DNA from: Plotosus lineatus
Lineage: Eukaryota > Chordata > Actinopteri > Siluriformes > Plotosidae
Direction: 5' to 3'
NCBI GenBank assembly: GCA_024760905.1
Contig: CM045731.1
Span: forward strand, 56,826,625 to 56,890,624
DNA: 64,000 nt
The position numbers and the translations under genes are program-made. This document shows, piece by piece, positions 1 to 11,010 of the stretch; the stretch's first letter is position 1, and every line of letters begins with the position of its first letter. Below the pieces are notes generated by a model. That model was not told the DNA's origin. It made no database searches and was given only the letters and a program-made list of their open reading frames with translations.

Positions 1-714
1 TTTGTTTACTATTAAATGCAGCGTTAAAGTGGATAATGCAGCTTTCAGACAGATTCCAATTTCGTGAGTGCTACAACATCCCAAGAGGCATCAGCACAGC
101 ATCGCTGCACAGAGGAAGGATTAACGCATTTGCAAGTCAGTGACCTTCAATGGTTTGACCTTCATGCTAACCGCTAAATGCCCCTCTGTAGTCCCAATAA
201 ACAGGGAAAGAGAGAGCGAAACAGAAGACCAATAAACAGAGAGTGAACAACACGAGACGAATAGAGATGCTGCTCTGTGCATTCTCGCTAACTCAGCACG
301 CTAGTCATTAGCGTAGGAGTGAGACTTGCTGGCTCATTACCACTGGACAAACATCAAATTATTGACCATTAAATCCACACCAGGGGCCCGGAGGCAATTT
401 CGGAAACAAAAGAGCGAGACCAAAGAGCACAAGCTAGGGAAACAAACTTGTTTAGATACCGAACTGGAACAAGTCCTTTGCACAACTCCTCGTTTTACAT
501 GAGAAATCTATATCTATAGCTGCATATGTGCATGAATCTGTGGCATTTCATTTATAAAATGAAGAGCAAGTTTTCTTGAAGTAAAACATGCAGTTTGGTA
601 ATAATTGGTGATATTCCAGCAGCAGTGACAGTACAAAACCATTAATGACCGTGAATGTAACAACAAAATGTTGATTGGTTTCCTATGACAGTGTGTAGAA
701 AGTGTGTTACTCCA
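1..714. other. Flank downstream of ctnnbl1, nothing recognised
   Basis: No exon-like reading frame, repeat or RNA gene was recognised here. The sequence is ordinary single-copy-looking DNA of mixed composition beyond the 3' end of the minus-strand host gene. Confidence 0.5.
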
Positions 715-1066
715 TTCATTTATAATCCTTCTGGGGTCACAAGGTGCACAGTTGACTTAGTGACAGCAAGGATACCTTGAAGAGCTCATAAACCCATTAC
801 AGGACCAACACACACACACACACACACATACACACACACACGCACGCACGCACATGCACGCACACACACACGCACAAAACCACTCTTACCCAGGAGGAAT
901 TTAGAGCAGTTAGCCTAACGTGTATATCTTTGGACCGTTTTAGGAAACCAAAGAACCCAAAGAAAACCCAAGCAACCTCAACAGAGGAACGCCCTCGCTG
1001 AGCCCAGAACCCGAACCCAGGACCTTCTCGGTCTGAGGCGGATGTGTTAATCACCACAACACCCTC
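715..1066 (-). repeat. tRNA-derived SINE, minus strand, with internal CA repeat
   Basis: On the minus strand the sequence begins with a tRNA-like head (gtggtgattaacacatcc followed by a box-B-like ctgggttcgggttctg). It continues with the fish-SINE body that includes ggtttcctaaaacggtccaaag and ends near gtgaccccagaaggattata. The order of blocks is the same as in the SINE at 15010-15340. A CA microsatellite at about 811-880 sits within the body. The copy is degenerate and is not a functional tRNA gene. Confidence 0.7.
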
Positions 1067-1130
1067 TATACAGCAGCAATTAGCAGAGTGAAATATTCTA
1101 TTACAACCCCAATCATAAGAAGATCGGGGC

Positions 1131-1305
1131 TCCCGAGTGGTGCACTGACAAGGTGTGCGACTATTATGTGGCTTACTGATCCAAAGGTCATGTGTTCAAG
1201 TCCCATCTGGCTTCCACTGTTAGATCCTTAACCTTCCAAGTGCTCAAATGTAAGAAAATAAAATGCAAGTTGTTTTGGATAAGGGCATCTTCCAAATGCC
1301 AACAT
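1131..1305 (+). repeat. tRNA-derived SINE, short type
   Basis: The head reads ggggctcccgagtggtgcac with a box-B-like tgtgttcaagtcccat. The tail reads ttggataagggcatcttcc then aaatgcc. That tail resembles the L2-LINE-like end carried by many fish SINEs (family knowledge). The element at 12098-12262 has a similar architecture. Confidence 0.6.
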
Positions 1306-2060
1306 GGAAATCCGATTTGAATCTAGGTCAATGCCACAGTTTTTCATTACTGGGAGGCCTCCCTTGCACAAGAAAGAGGGAGGGATGGCAAATGTTCTCC
1401 TGCCACTCTCCGCAATCACCATGGGAGTCTATGGGTCCATTCAAATGAGTAGCGGATCCCTTCGCTTGCATCAGGCCACTCCAAAATATACATGAGAAGA
1501 AGTTTGTAAAGAGATGAGTGGCAGCGCTGCATGAGTGGGAGACCGAGGGGGAGTGTTCAATGCCTCCCTGGTTGGTGGTGGTCATGTGATGGAGAAATCA
1601 ACACTTGACAGGTAGGAAAGGAATGACTAAAAATCGGGGACGGACTCCGAGTAGAATGTCAATAAAAACAGAATGCCATCACTTGTGAATATCATAAACC
1701 AGAATGTTGTTTGCAATACGACATACTGTATATGAAAAAATATTCAACATTAAAAGAGAGATATGTTACCATTTCATGTAAAATATTTTGAATTGAATAG
1801 CAGAAACACCTCAAAAAAGTCATGGTGGAGAAAGAAAAGGCTGGGAAAATAAATGGTAATTAAAACAAACAACCGAAGGAATTTTGGATATAACTTGGTT
1901 AATTGGTAATAGATCAGTAATATGATCGGGTATGAAAAAAAATTTTATATGAATAATGTAAAATTGCGAAAACTTCGATACATCTCGTCATCCACACTAT
2001 ATAACATCAGAGAACCTGGAGAAACCAGTGCTGATTGAGAGAAGGCGAAAAAAATAAATA
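1306..2060. other. AT-rich intergenic sequence, nothing recognised
   Basis: Several short frames on both strands overlap one another around 1304-1585 and show no recognisable domain. They look like chance ORFs. The stretch ends at the TA target of the Tigger-like element. Confidence 0.4.
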
Positions 2061-2748
2061 CAGTGGTACCTTGGTTCTCGACCACAATTTGTTTCAGATG
2101 GCTGTTCGAATTCCGAATCTATTTTTCTCTTTACAAATGTAAATGATCTTAATCCGTTCCGTCGTCTTTTGAACAGAAGTTTACAGTACCGTAACTCGTA
2201 CCATAGGTCTGTAAATTAAGTGAAAAATTATTGAATACAGTACACTAAAATAAAAACCACAGTGCACTTAAAGCATAAGAACAATAAAGATAAGAATTTT
2301 TACCTTCGTGGTGGTAAGCAGTTGGCATACGTAAATGTTGGAGTGGGAGAGAGGAGGAGGATCCCCTTCCATAACAGCTACAGGTGAATCAGTCAAAAGG
2401 TGTTTTTTTTTTTCCTCTTGCTACTTTCTTTGGCATGGATGACTCTTCATCAGGATGTTCCTTTCTTTTCTTGAACATTTCTAATGTGGCTTGTTTCTGC
2501 CTTCTTTTCAAAACTTTATGGAAGTAGCTCATAGCCTCATCGTTAAAGGTGTTCACAGCGCTGCTAGCTTTAGCTTTATCAGGGCTCAACAACTTCCAGG
2601 AAGTGCGCACCCCCGGTTTTTTCTCGACTTTTGTCGAGTTCGGCTTCTGGATTTTGTTCAACTTTTGGGACAAAAAAGAATTCTGGATTTTTTGGTTGAA
2701 TTGTGATTTGTTCGACCTCTAAAGCGTTCGAGAACCGAGGTACCACTG
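2061..2748 (-). mobile_element. Tigger/pogo-like DNA transposon remnant with TA target site
   Basis: Terminal inverted repeats are visible: cagtggtaccttggttctcg at 2061 and its imperfect complement ending ggtaccactg at 2748, with TA on both sides (2059-2060 and 2749-2750). Internally, on the minus strand, 2389-2673 encodes a 94-residue fragment with AVNTFNDEAMSYFHKVLKRR. This matches the C-terminal end of Tigger/TIGD transposases as I remember it. The catalytic DDE core is absent, so this is an internally deleted, non-autonomous copy. Confidence 0.85.
2389..2673 (-). pseudogene. C-terminal fragment of a Tigger-type transposase
   Basis: The frame is open for 94 codons inside the 2061-2748 element. 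Motif FNDEAMSYFHKVLKRRQKQ at about residues 43-61 is the conserved tail seen in Tigger/TIGD1-like proteins. A lysine-rich end follows. No CENP-B-type DNA-binding domain or DDE residues remain. Its position between the TIRs argues against a host TIGD gene. Confidence 0.8.
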
Positions 2749-3252
2749 TATTGGAGACCTGTTATTAGAGCATAACTGTATTTAAAACAGGGACGAGACA
2801 TCATGGAACCCGCAGCATGGGCTCAGGAACACCCCCAGAAATTTTTGGCTGTGAAAGTTTCATTTATACAGTAGTCTCGTTAATATGTGCATGTCAGAGT
2901 CTGATGCACCTCAACGCAAAATGAGGTGAGGCAGCATTTAATGAGTGAAAATTCTTAAAAATTCTTATTCTTAATAGTGTAAGTATGGTCTGGTGACCCT
3001 AAAATGTATGAACCCGACACTCATGTGACGAAAAAGGTTAATAGGAAAACAGGACAATATGTGACAAAATTGTTTAAAGCACACAGCTGAGATCAAAGGA
3101 GGTGTAAAGTGCTGTGTATCCAGGTGTTAGAGCGAATATGTGGGTGTGAATGCGGGTCAATTTCACTGTCAAACTATATTAAGCCCATGTTACAAATCTG
3201 GGGTCCAAGGGGCTGAGCGCATATTAAGCAGAGGCTCATTTATTTAAAAGAT
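2749..3252. other. Intergenic sequence, nothing recognised
   Basis: No clear repeat or gene. A minus-strand AATAAA lies at 3239-3244, about 0.8 kb beyond the ctnnbl1 stop codon. It could in principle be a poly(A) signal, but nothing else supports that use. Confidence 0.3.
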
Positions 3253-3545
3253 GGGGGGCAGTGGTGGTCTAGTGGTATAGGACACTGGATCGCTGATCCT
3301 AAGGTTGGGGGTTTGAATCCCACTCTCCACAAGGTTGTCATTGTCCCCCCCAGTGCAGCTAACTGGGTTATCAAAGGCAGGCCATGCCTCTCACTGTCTA
3401 TGGTGTGAGGTTCGTGTAAAAGAACCATTGCAGACTTTTGTAAAGAGTAGCTACAAAGGGTAGCTGATGTAAAAACCTATGCCAAATCAAATGTGCGAAT
3501 CATTCGCTGTGGCGACCCCTGATAAAGGAAAAAATACGAAAGGAA
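3253..3545 (+). repeat. RTE-tailed tRNA SINE, copy 1
   Basis: The tRNA-like head has a box-A-like tggtctagtgg and a box-B-like ggtttgaatcc. The body contains cagctaactgggttatcaaa, and the tail ends tgtggcgacccctgataaag. The middle is shorter than in copy 2: the stretch that resembles the RTE LINE leader is mostly missing. The tail resembles the 3' end of the resident RTE LINE. Confidence 0.8.
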
Positions 3546-4053
3546 ATCTCTCTCTCTCATTCATTTAAAAGATGTGCATATTAACGAGATTCTACTGCAT
3601 TACTCAGGACAACCATTCATGGGACTATAAATGCTCTGTGTGGTATGATCCGCATTCCTGCGATAAAAAAAGTATTTCTTGATGCTGTTTAGGTCATCAT
3701 ACAGGAACTAGCATGCACCACACCAACACCAATCTCAAAAATGAACATGTAGCCATGGAAACGTGTCAAAAAAACAAATAAAGAAAGAAAGAAACCATTT
3801 AATTATATTATGTGTGTTCATCTTGTTCTCACAAGCTCAGTTTAAAAATATCTTGTACGGGGGATGTGCTTTACAGGAATGAGGCGTCAGGAACAGGGCT
3901 CATACATTGCTGGGGGACGGACGGACAAAAAACAAACAAGCAAAAAAAAAAAAAAGTCATACAAACATGACATCAATCTATCAAACACGTTATTTACAGA
4001 AAAATCACACAGCAGTCAGTCAGTCGGTCCCTGACAGTCGGATTGGTGGTCCA
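3546..4053 (-). other. ctnnbl1: Probable ctnnbl1 3' UTR and downstream flank
   Basis: This is the sequence immediately after the ctnnbl1 stop codon in transcript sense. No canonical minus-strand AATAAA was found between the stop and 3546, although a variant (TAAATA) lies near 3990. The mRNA end cannot be placed from sequence alone. Confidence 0.35.
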
Positions 4054-4142
4054 TCAGAAATCTTCCAGCAGCTCCATGATGCGTTTCTGCTCACTCAGCC
4101 GGTACTCCTCGTTCATTCCGTCGCCGATGCTTTCTGCGTATT
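4054..4142 (-). CDS. ctnnbl1: ctnnbl1 terminal coding exon (C-terminus and stop)
   Basis: On the minus strand, acceptor ttttacag precedes 4142. The exon completes a split Glu codon and encodes YAESIGDGMNEEYRLSEQ, then KRIMELLEDF and TGA (4054-4056). The human protein, from memory, ends in very similar residues (EQKRILGLLENF). Phase fits the preceding exon at 13838-13910. This is the extreme C-terminus of the armadillo-like protein, which acts in the nucleus with the Prp19/CDC5L splicing complex. Confidence 0.95.
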
Positions 4143-4736
4143 CTGTAAAACAGGAAACAAATCTCATACAACAAACAAGCACTGAATATGTGCTCCAACG
4201 CTGTTTATTGTGCCATTTTACGAGCTTCCATCTAGAAGCGCAAAATAATGGCAGAGTGACATACAGTTTGGCAAGTGCAGCACTTATTATTTATTTATTA
4301 TTTAACATGCCATTAAAGAGCCCAGATGCAGTAATAACGTGAGTCTCATGTTGTCCATCGTGTGAAATATGCACAGTAATTCTCAGGCTGTCACAATATG
4401 GGTATTTACAAACACAAACACACAAAGAAATAAAAGTAACCACAGAGGGAAAAGGCTTCAGTCTGCAGTTTCATGCCAATAGGACAAGTGCAGACTAAGA
4501 GCTGTGCTTTAAAAGGCCAAATACGATTAAGAGCTGCAGTACTTACATCTACACCAGCACAAACACACACTTCACCTGCTCTTATTCTTTTTAACCCAGC
4601 ACTCTCGCTCACAACGTCACCACTTTCCTCCTCCTCACTCACTGCTCTCTCTCTATCCCCCTCTTTCAGGTGTGTGTCTGTGTAATTTTCACAGATACAG
4701 GGTTACATGATATATGATGTAATATAAAAGCTACGC
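4143..4736 (-). other. ctnnbl1 last intron, proximal part
   Basis: Intronic sequence between the terminal exon and a SINE. Short overlapping ORFs on both strands at 4406-4685 have no recognisable content and are treated as chance. The whole last intron is 4143-13837 (9.7 kb). Confidence 0.6.
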
Positions 4737-5108
4737 ATCCTGAAAACCTTGGGCAGTGGTGGCCTGGTGGTAAAGAGTGCTGGATCGCTGATCGTAAGGT
4801 TGGGGGTTCGAGTTCCACTCCCTACAAGGTTGTCACTGTCCCCCCTGTGCAGCTAACTGGGTTATCAAAGGCTGGCCGTGTCTCTCACTGTCTATGGTGA
4901 GAGGCATGTAAAAGAACCATTGCTGACTTTCGTAAAGAGTAGCTGCATAGCCGTCAGCAGGTTTCTGCCCCTTGATAAAAGGGTTGTCAGGAAGAGCATC
5001 TGACATAAAAACCTATGCCAAGTCAAACATGTGAATCAGATGATTCGCTGTGGCAACCCCTGAAAAAAAGGGAAAGGGGCAAAAGGAAAATAAGATCCTG
5101 AAAACCTT
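4737..5108 (+). repeat. RTE-tailed tRNA SINE, copy 2, with perfect 14-bp target duplication
   Basis: The SINE is 4751-5094. It is flanked by identical atcctgaaaacctt at 4737-4750 and 5095-5108. Box-A-like tggcctggtgg lies at 4760-4770 and box-B-like ggttcgagttc at 4805-4815. The body passes through a block with aaagggttgtcaggaagagc, related to the RTE LINE leader. The tail tgtggcaacccctg runs into an A-rich end. The perfect duplication fixes both ends and suggests a fairly recent insertion. Confidence 0.9.
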
Positions 5109-5149
5109 AATGCATGAAAAATGCATTTATGTGTACAGATGTCACGCCT

Positions 5150-5950
5150 ACTTCTATACTACTGATGAATGGATAGGCAACGCGTCTTTATTCTTCAACG
5201 CACCTACTTTCCCTTTACTATGACTGAGTTCCCTGCCTGTCTCCACTGACAAAAAATTCCAAAAGCCACGTTTCCTGCACTTTCACAGATACAGAGAACA
5301 CGCCTCCTTATTCACCGAGAGTGAGATCCAAGAGTCACACCTCCTTCTCCTATACTGACACTTGCTTAAAACTTAGATTCAAAAGGCCTGCCCTCTGTCC
5401 ACTGACAGCAAGTTTCAAAAGCCACGCCTCCTCAATTGTGACAGGTTGAGGATCCACATTTCCTTATCCAGTGAAAGTGAGATGCATGCCTCCTTCTCCT
5501 TCACTGAGACTGACACAAAAGCTCTGCTTCTTTCCTAAAACTAAGTTCCAATAGGCCCGGCTCCTTCTCCACCGATGTGGAAAATCCAAATCCACAGCTC
5601 ATTCACTGGCGTAGGTAGAGACCATGTCTAGTTATTAATGGAGTCTGAGATCCAAGCGTTATGTCTCCTTCTTGAACAGAGACCCCATCAACCCACCTCC
5701 TTCACTGGCAGGGAGTTCAAAAGGACACGACTCACTGAGTCAGGTACGGAGACCAAGCATCCTAATTCAGTAATATTGAGACACAAAAGCCACTCCCTCA
5801 CTGGGACATACACAGAGACCACACCTCATTCCTCAAGCTGGAGATCTAATAGCCACACCTACTTTTTCACTGGGAGAAGAGGCAGAGACCCTTAATCAGT
5901 GAGATTGATACAAAAGCCACACCTCCTTCTCCATCATGCCAAAGAAATTT
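5150..5950. repeat. Degenerate minisatellite with CCACGCCTCCTTCTCC-like units
   Basis: The stretch is a run of imperfect units, roughly 50-70 bp apart, built on cacgcctccttctcc followed by cactgagactgagatccaaa. Examples lie near 5300, 5335, 5415, 5480, 5560, 5720, 5830 and 5920. Units have diverged in length and sequence. A related motif recurs at 50560-50830. Confidence 0.7.
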
Positions 5951-6015
5951 CTTAGCGTAAGATGCAGGAATTAATTATTCCTTTTGATCCTTTCATGATT
6001 TTAGTGAGGAAAAAT

Positions 6016-6060
6016 TGTGTGTGTGTGTGTGGGTGGGTGTGTGTGTGTGGGGGGGGGGAG
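6016..6060. repeat. GT/G-rich simple repeat
   Basis: An interrupted GT run is followed by a run of nine or more G. Confidence 0.85.
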
Positions 6061-7259
6061 TTGGGGCGCTGCTAAAGGCCATCTCTCTCTCACACACACC
6101 CACCCACACTGGACTCAGATGTTATTTGCATACCACATAAATAGCAGTGAGGAGGATTATCCCTGCATGAGCTCAGAGGTCCCCCCACACTGACACAATT
6201 ACACACGCAGACGAATAGCAATAGCCGAATGTCAGTGTATGTGAAACTCTTATCAAGGGTGAGGTGACTCCATGATACCTGAAGCCCGAGCCATCCGGCA
6301 CACCTCCTGCTGTGAATCCAGTCGAAATGAGGCGAAAATGGCCCATAACTTTCGCTCCTGTACAAGCTAATTAAATTACTAAACTCTACAGCAACAGTAT
6401 GGCTCGATTCCTCTTCTGTCCTAGTTACACATTGATTACACCGGTGAAGTTCTAGGGGACCAGTGACTTGATTAATAACAAATTCACTGTAATGAGTGCC
6501 AGCTGGGCTTAAAAACACTCAGTGTTGGCGAAAAGCCAAATGGTTGCAGGGATTATAAATCTGAATGAAACATGGTGGAGGATGCTGAGGAAAAAACCCC
6601 AAATATATACAAGTACGCTACTCTACTGTATGGGCTGAAATAAAGTTAGTTGCGATTACAACCAAACCTGCAGCTTTAAAAGAACAATGAATCTAAACAC
6701 GATGCAGAAATCTAATCCTATAAATCCAAAAGCTGGATGAGGAGATCACAGAACTCATAGATGAGGGGGGAAGAAAGGAGGAAAGAAAGAAATCAGCAAG
6801 TGGATTTGAAGTATCAGTGCTTGGGGCTGGACTTTTGACCCTTGGCATGCTGCTTGATGAAACCCAGTCTGACTAAAGAGAGAGAAATGGAGGGGGAAGC
6901 CCACAATCATACGGACAGCATGCTGAGCAGAGGAACAGTCCACCTGCAATCAGCACTCGTAGCACTCAGAGAAAGAGAACAGTACGAGGAACTGTACAAC
7001 CATGTTATTACACAACGAAAAGCCCAGGGCGTTCCTCAGATGGAATTGACGAGTTTAAATAAGTAAACAAAAACAAACCCTCAATGCTGGGTGAAATTTG
7101 GTTGCTATGAGGAAGTTTACCAGAAACAAACACGTTTAACGAAGCAGGTGGAATTTTTACTGAATAATTTCATTATTTTTGTTTCAGATGTTGAAATTTC
7201 CGGCCAGCCTGAGAACAGAATGCCATCAATGGATGGAACCGCTGTATGCAACTTTTCAG
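6061..7259. other. Intron sequence, nothing recognised
   Basis: ORFs at 6090-6518 (minus) and 6755-7066 (both strands) lack any recognisable family motif. The first contains HT-rich and valine/cysteine-rich stretches typical of translated simple repeats. I see no conserved exon or TIR pair. Confidence 0.4.
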
Positions 7260-8300
7260 TAGAACGACTGAAAAATCCTTTTATTGAACCAATGAACACA
7301 GCTCTGGCATGGAACAGTCAAATAAAACCTTTAGCGCTGCAAAAGGCAAAGTACACACTGAAGCAAGGCGCCCTGCCGAGGACCCACTAAATTGAGCAGA
7401 CCAAAAAATAAATAAACAAAAAGAATTGTAGAACAGAAATATAATACAGGACAGTAAAATGGAACTATGCCGAGCAGTATCAAATAGAACCTTGGGATAG
7501 AGCTTTCAAACATAAATTATGCACTGGCAGTAGGAACCTTGATAAGGAACCACTGAACTGACCCGAACCTTTGAAAGAAACCTTGAGATGGAAGCAGTCA
7601 AATTGAGTAATCAAACAGAACAGTCAAATGGTGCAGTGAGATCAAATGGTATGTGAAAAGCCATGAAAAGAAAATCCAGCACTGAAAGAAAAGAAGCTTG
7701 CTACGGTACAACAGAACCAAATAATCCAAAAGAACCATTGAAAGGCACACTGCTATGGGAGAGTTAAGTAAAACTAGACTGGTGAAAAGGAAATGATGCA
7801 CTTTGGGGGGGGTTGCTAAGGAACCAGTGAATCTAAGAGCTGAACTGTCGAAGGGAACGAAGGTACAGAACAGCGGAAAGGAGCAGACAAACGGAAATCT
7901 GGTTTGGGAGCTTGGTGTGGAACTGTGAAAGGGAACTTATGGACCGAAAAGAAAAAAAGAAAACAAAAATCAAGGAATCCTGCAATGGAACCACTGAAGT
8001 GAAAAGTCGAATGAAAAAATCGAATGAAGCAGTCAAATGGAACCGTGATATCGATCTCTATTAACTTAAACCCTGGTGTAGATCGAGAAAAAAAAAAAAA
8101 AAAAAAAAAAAATGTACGCGTTAATAAAACAGTAACAACGAAAAAGTGTGTTGATGAGGAAGCACTGAACTAAATATTGGTTTGGAACCCTTTTATGGAC
8201 TCTGTGCATGGAACTGTCGACTGACAGCTCAGTATGAAATCATCAACTGTAGTCTTCTACGCAACTATCCAGTGGATCAAATGAAACTTTGATGGATTTT
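7260..8300. repeat. Degenerate short tandem repeat rich in GGAAC..TGAA
   Basis: Loose units such as ggaaccactgaactgacc, ggaaccgtgatatcgatc, ggaaccttgataag and ggaactgtgaaaggg recur every 25-40 bp over about 1 kb. A 26-nt A-run lies near 8088-8112. The unit is too degenerate to fix a period by eye. Confidence 0.5.
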
Positions 8301-9019
8301 TTTTTAAATATAATTTTAGAGGAAGAAATACTCCCAGAGCCCAGGTTTCCTTATACCAGGATGTGGAGTCTCAGACTGTTCATTTTTTTACTTTCTCCAA
8401 CAAATACAACACCAGCCTCCATCAATAGAACAACAAAAAAGTGACCGGAAGGTAAAAACTACCAAGCTTGTGCCGGGCCACCAGGACCAGAAGGCCTCTG
8501 GAAAAACCTTATTACTCTTTCAAAAACAGAGTGTTCTTTGGATAATTAAGGGTTGCAAACTGTTCCACTACATGGACCCTTTAGAGTTTCCTGTATATGA
8601 AAGTCATTAAAAGGTGCCTTTTATTGAATTCTTATTACTATCGCTTTACAACGGTCATGTATGAAATCAGCAGTTCCATCAGGCAACGTCAGTACTTGCT
8701 TCTTCATGTACGTGTGAATGCCGTCACACCACCAGAACTGCTACTACTACTAGGCATCCGGAGCGGCATGTCATCTCCCTTATTGGCAGTTCTAGCCCTG
8801 GTAGTGACGCAAGCTCATTGTTTGGTCCTATCGGCTGGGCTGCATGCAGCAGCGAACAGTCTAAGATAACACATTTTGTACCAGTTAATTTGAGCCGTGT
8901 TGCCAAGAAAACGGCAATGTGTAAAGCATACGGCTGCTCAAATGAGCGCAGAAACCGTTTAAAACAGAACACAATGTTGTGACAGGCTGTACTCTGAAAA
9001 TGTTTCCTTTCATTATTCT
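8301..9019. other. Intron sequence, nothing recognised
   Basis: No repeat boundaries or exon-like sequence recognised. Overlapping ORFs at 8597-9035 on both strands show no family motif. Confidence 0.4.
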
Positions 9020-9415
9020 GCAAAGACCACTTCAATCTGACCTACTGTCAGAACTACTCGGCATGATCCGAGCTTTTGCATCTAAAACCGGATTCTGTTC
9101 CTCCAGGTAGATGGGTAGGTAGTAGTCTGTTGGGCTTTTTACACCCGAGCCTATTGGCTCAACAGGCCGGTGCTTATTCCCGGTTTCCGTAGCGTGAAGC
9201 TGCCAGGAGTTCAACTCCTCCTGGATGGGACACGAGTCCATTGCAGGTACTTTCCCAGTACATTTTTACTTGGACCCATTCATACTGCTGGGTGAACAGA
9301 GGCACACTTGTGGTTAAGACCTTGCCCAGGGGTCTTAGTACAGTGGTGGTCTAACTGGGATTTGAACACACAACCTCCTGATCATGAGCCCAGCACCACT
9401 ACGCCACTGACCCCA
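9020..9415 (-). repeat. tRNA-derived SINE, minus strand, distinct family
   Basis: On the minus strand it starts ggggtcagtggcgtagtggt, has a box-B-like tgtgttcaaatcccag, then acaagtgtgcctctgttcac and further a block containing tggactcgtgtcccatcc. The tRNA-like head and non-tRNA body fit a SINE. It differs from the other SINE types in the window. Confidence 0.6.
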
Positions 9416-11010
9416 CAGTGCTGCTCCTCCAGAATTCCTTGATATTGAGTCAAAGGTAATGGATGGGAGCAGCGCCTCACCTAAAGAAACCAGTAAAAGG
9501 TGGGAGCCTTTAGTATGGGTGGAGTTTTAGCACCTTAAATGTCACTCATTGCTTGTTTATTTGGGCTGGACGACCCGGCCTGACGCATTTACATCACTTC
9601 CGGAAAAATTGGCTGCACTGCATTGGTTCAGCTGCCGCTAATAATTACCCATAGGATAAAATTACCCGGTAGACAACTTTTTAATAAGTTAAGCTCTATT
9701 TTGCTTAAACATATTACATTAAGCACAAATTCTGCTGTAAGAATCAGTAGTACTGACTCTCTTTAACGAGAATAGAATTGAAATCCCAGTCGAACTCTCC
9801 ATCCCAGTAACCGAAGATTCCAGATCATGTTTTCATCTTGAACTTAAACTAAATGACACTAAACATGTTGCCTTGTTTCCTTCTTCGATACTTTTAACCA
9901 GACCTGGAGACGTTTGTGCTACTGATTAGAAAATTTAAATTCAAGTACTGACTGAAAATCAGGTCAGCCTTCAGCAAGGTTTCCAACCCGCAATTACTTT
10001 GCAATGTCCTTGGACTGAATGCCACTTTAGATTAAAAACAACTGCCAAACGAACAGACAGAAATAAATAAATAAATATAAATTAAAAAACTTCACACTCG
10101 GACCCTGGTTCCTTTCAGACTGAACAAATCGGACCACAGCTAATTGCCCTTTAATGACTTCCCTTCACTGTTAGCACTTTTGGTTGAAGTATTCTACAGA
10201 CTATAATGCACCCCGCTGCTACTCTTAACTCGACAGCGAGGGCGAAGTGCCAGCGCTGCTGCTGTTCGATGGTACCTCTGTGCTGCGTGGTCCTGCCAGC
10301 GCTTTCTCTCCACAGGCTGCTCAAGGCCACAGCTGCAACAATCCCGCAGCAGAAAATTTCAATTTATCACAGAGGTGGCAGCGATTTCACAGAGAGCCTC
10401 CCACACACAAGCTGCTCTCCAAAGAAAAGGGAGGAAAGAGAGATACCGTTCACATTTACTAAAAGGTGTTTTCTTTTTTTAAATTTCTGAGAGTTTTATA
10501 GAAATGGCACCTTATATAATACTGTTAGATCTGGAAGGTAGAGTTTGAAGGTTGGCAAAAAAAAAAAAAAAAAAAGGCCTTCTAAAAGAATACTTTAATG
10601 CAACTTGATTGAACGCTCCAGTCAGAATTAAATATTGGAATCCTGAGCTCAAGGTCTGTGGTCTAAGAACTCACCTCTCATGTGTTGACTTTTGATGACA
10701 AGGAAACATCAAGGTGACGTTCAATGGGCCAAGACTGGAAGTTACCATGTATTCAAACATTACAAGCTAACAGCCAAAATGCAAGTACAAGGTGAGTCAA
10801 AGCCCCACACTGCCCCATACCCAGAATGGACTCCTAGCTGGAAGACAAGCATGAAGGTGAATCCAATTACAAATAATCTACACAAGCTGCAGGAATTGTA
10901 AAAATCAGACCAAACCTACTGTCAAAAAACAGGTGAAAACAAGTCTCCAATCCAGAACTGGATGAAACAGTGCAGTGCAAAAAATTGGTCAATGGCTAGT
11001 TACTAAATTA
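9416..11010. other. Intron sequence without recognised genes
   Basis: The stretch contains an A-run near 10557-10576 and short ORFs at 10206-10490 and 10692-10901 without recognisable domains. No TIR pair or SINE head found. Confidence 0.4.

Noticed and set aside
2389..2673. Possible host TIGD-type gene
   Set aside because: It is a C-terminal fragment lying between TIRs with TA duplications and lacks the DNA-binding and catalytic parts.
3239..3244. AATAAA (minus strand) as ctnnbl1 poly(A) signal
   Set aside because: It is about 0.8 kb past the stop, beyond a SINE, and no other evidence marks an mRNA end there.
3253..3330. tRNA gene-like sequence (boxes A and B)
   Set aside because: The same head recurs at least seven times with SINE body, RTE-like tail and target duplications, so these are SINE heads, not tRNA genes.
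6090..6518. 142-codon minus-strand frame
   Set aside because: No known motif, no exon signals matched to neighbours, and includes translated simple repeat; treated as chance.
8597..9035. Overlapping ORFs on both strands near 8.6-9.0 kb
   Set aside because: No family motif on either strand and the two frames merely overlap each other.
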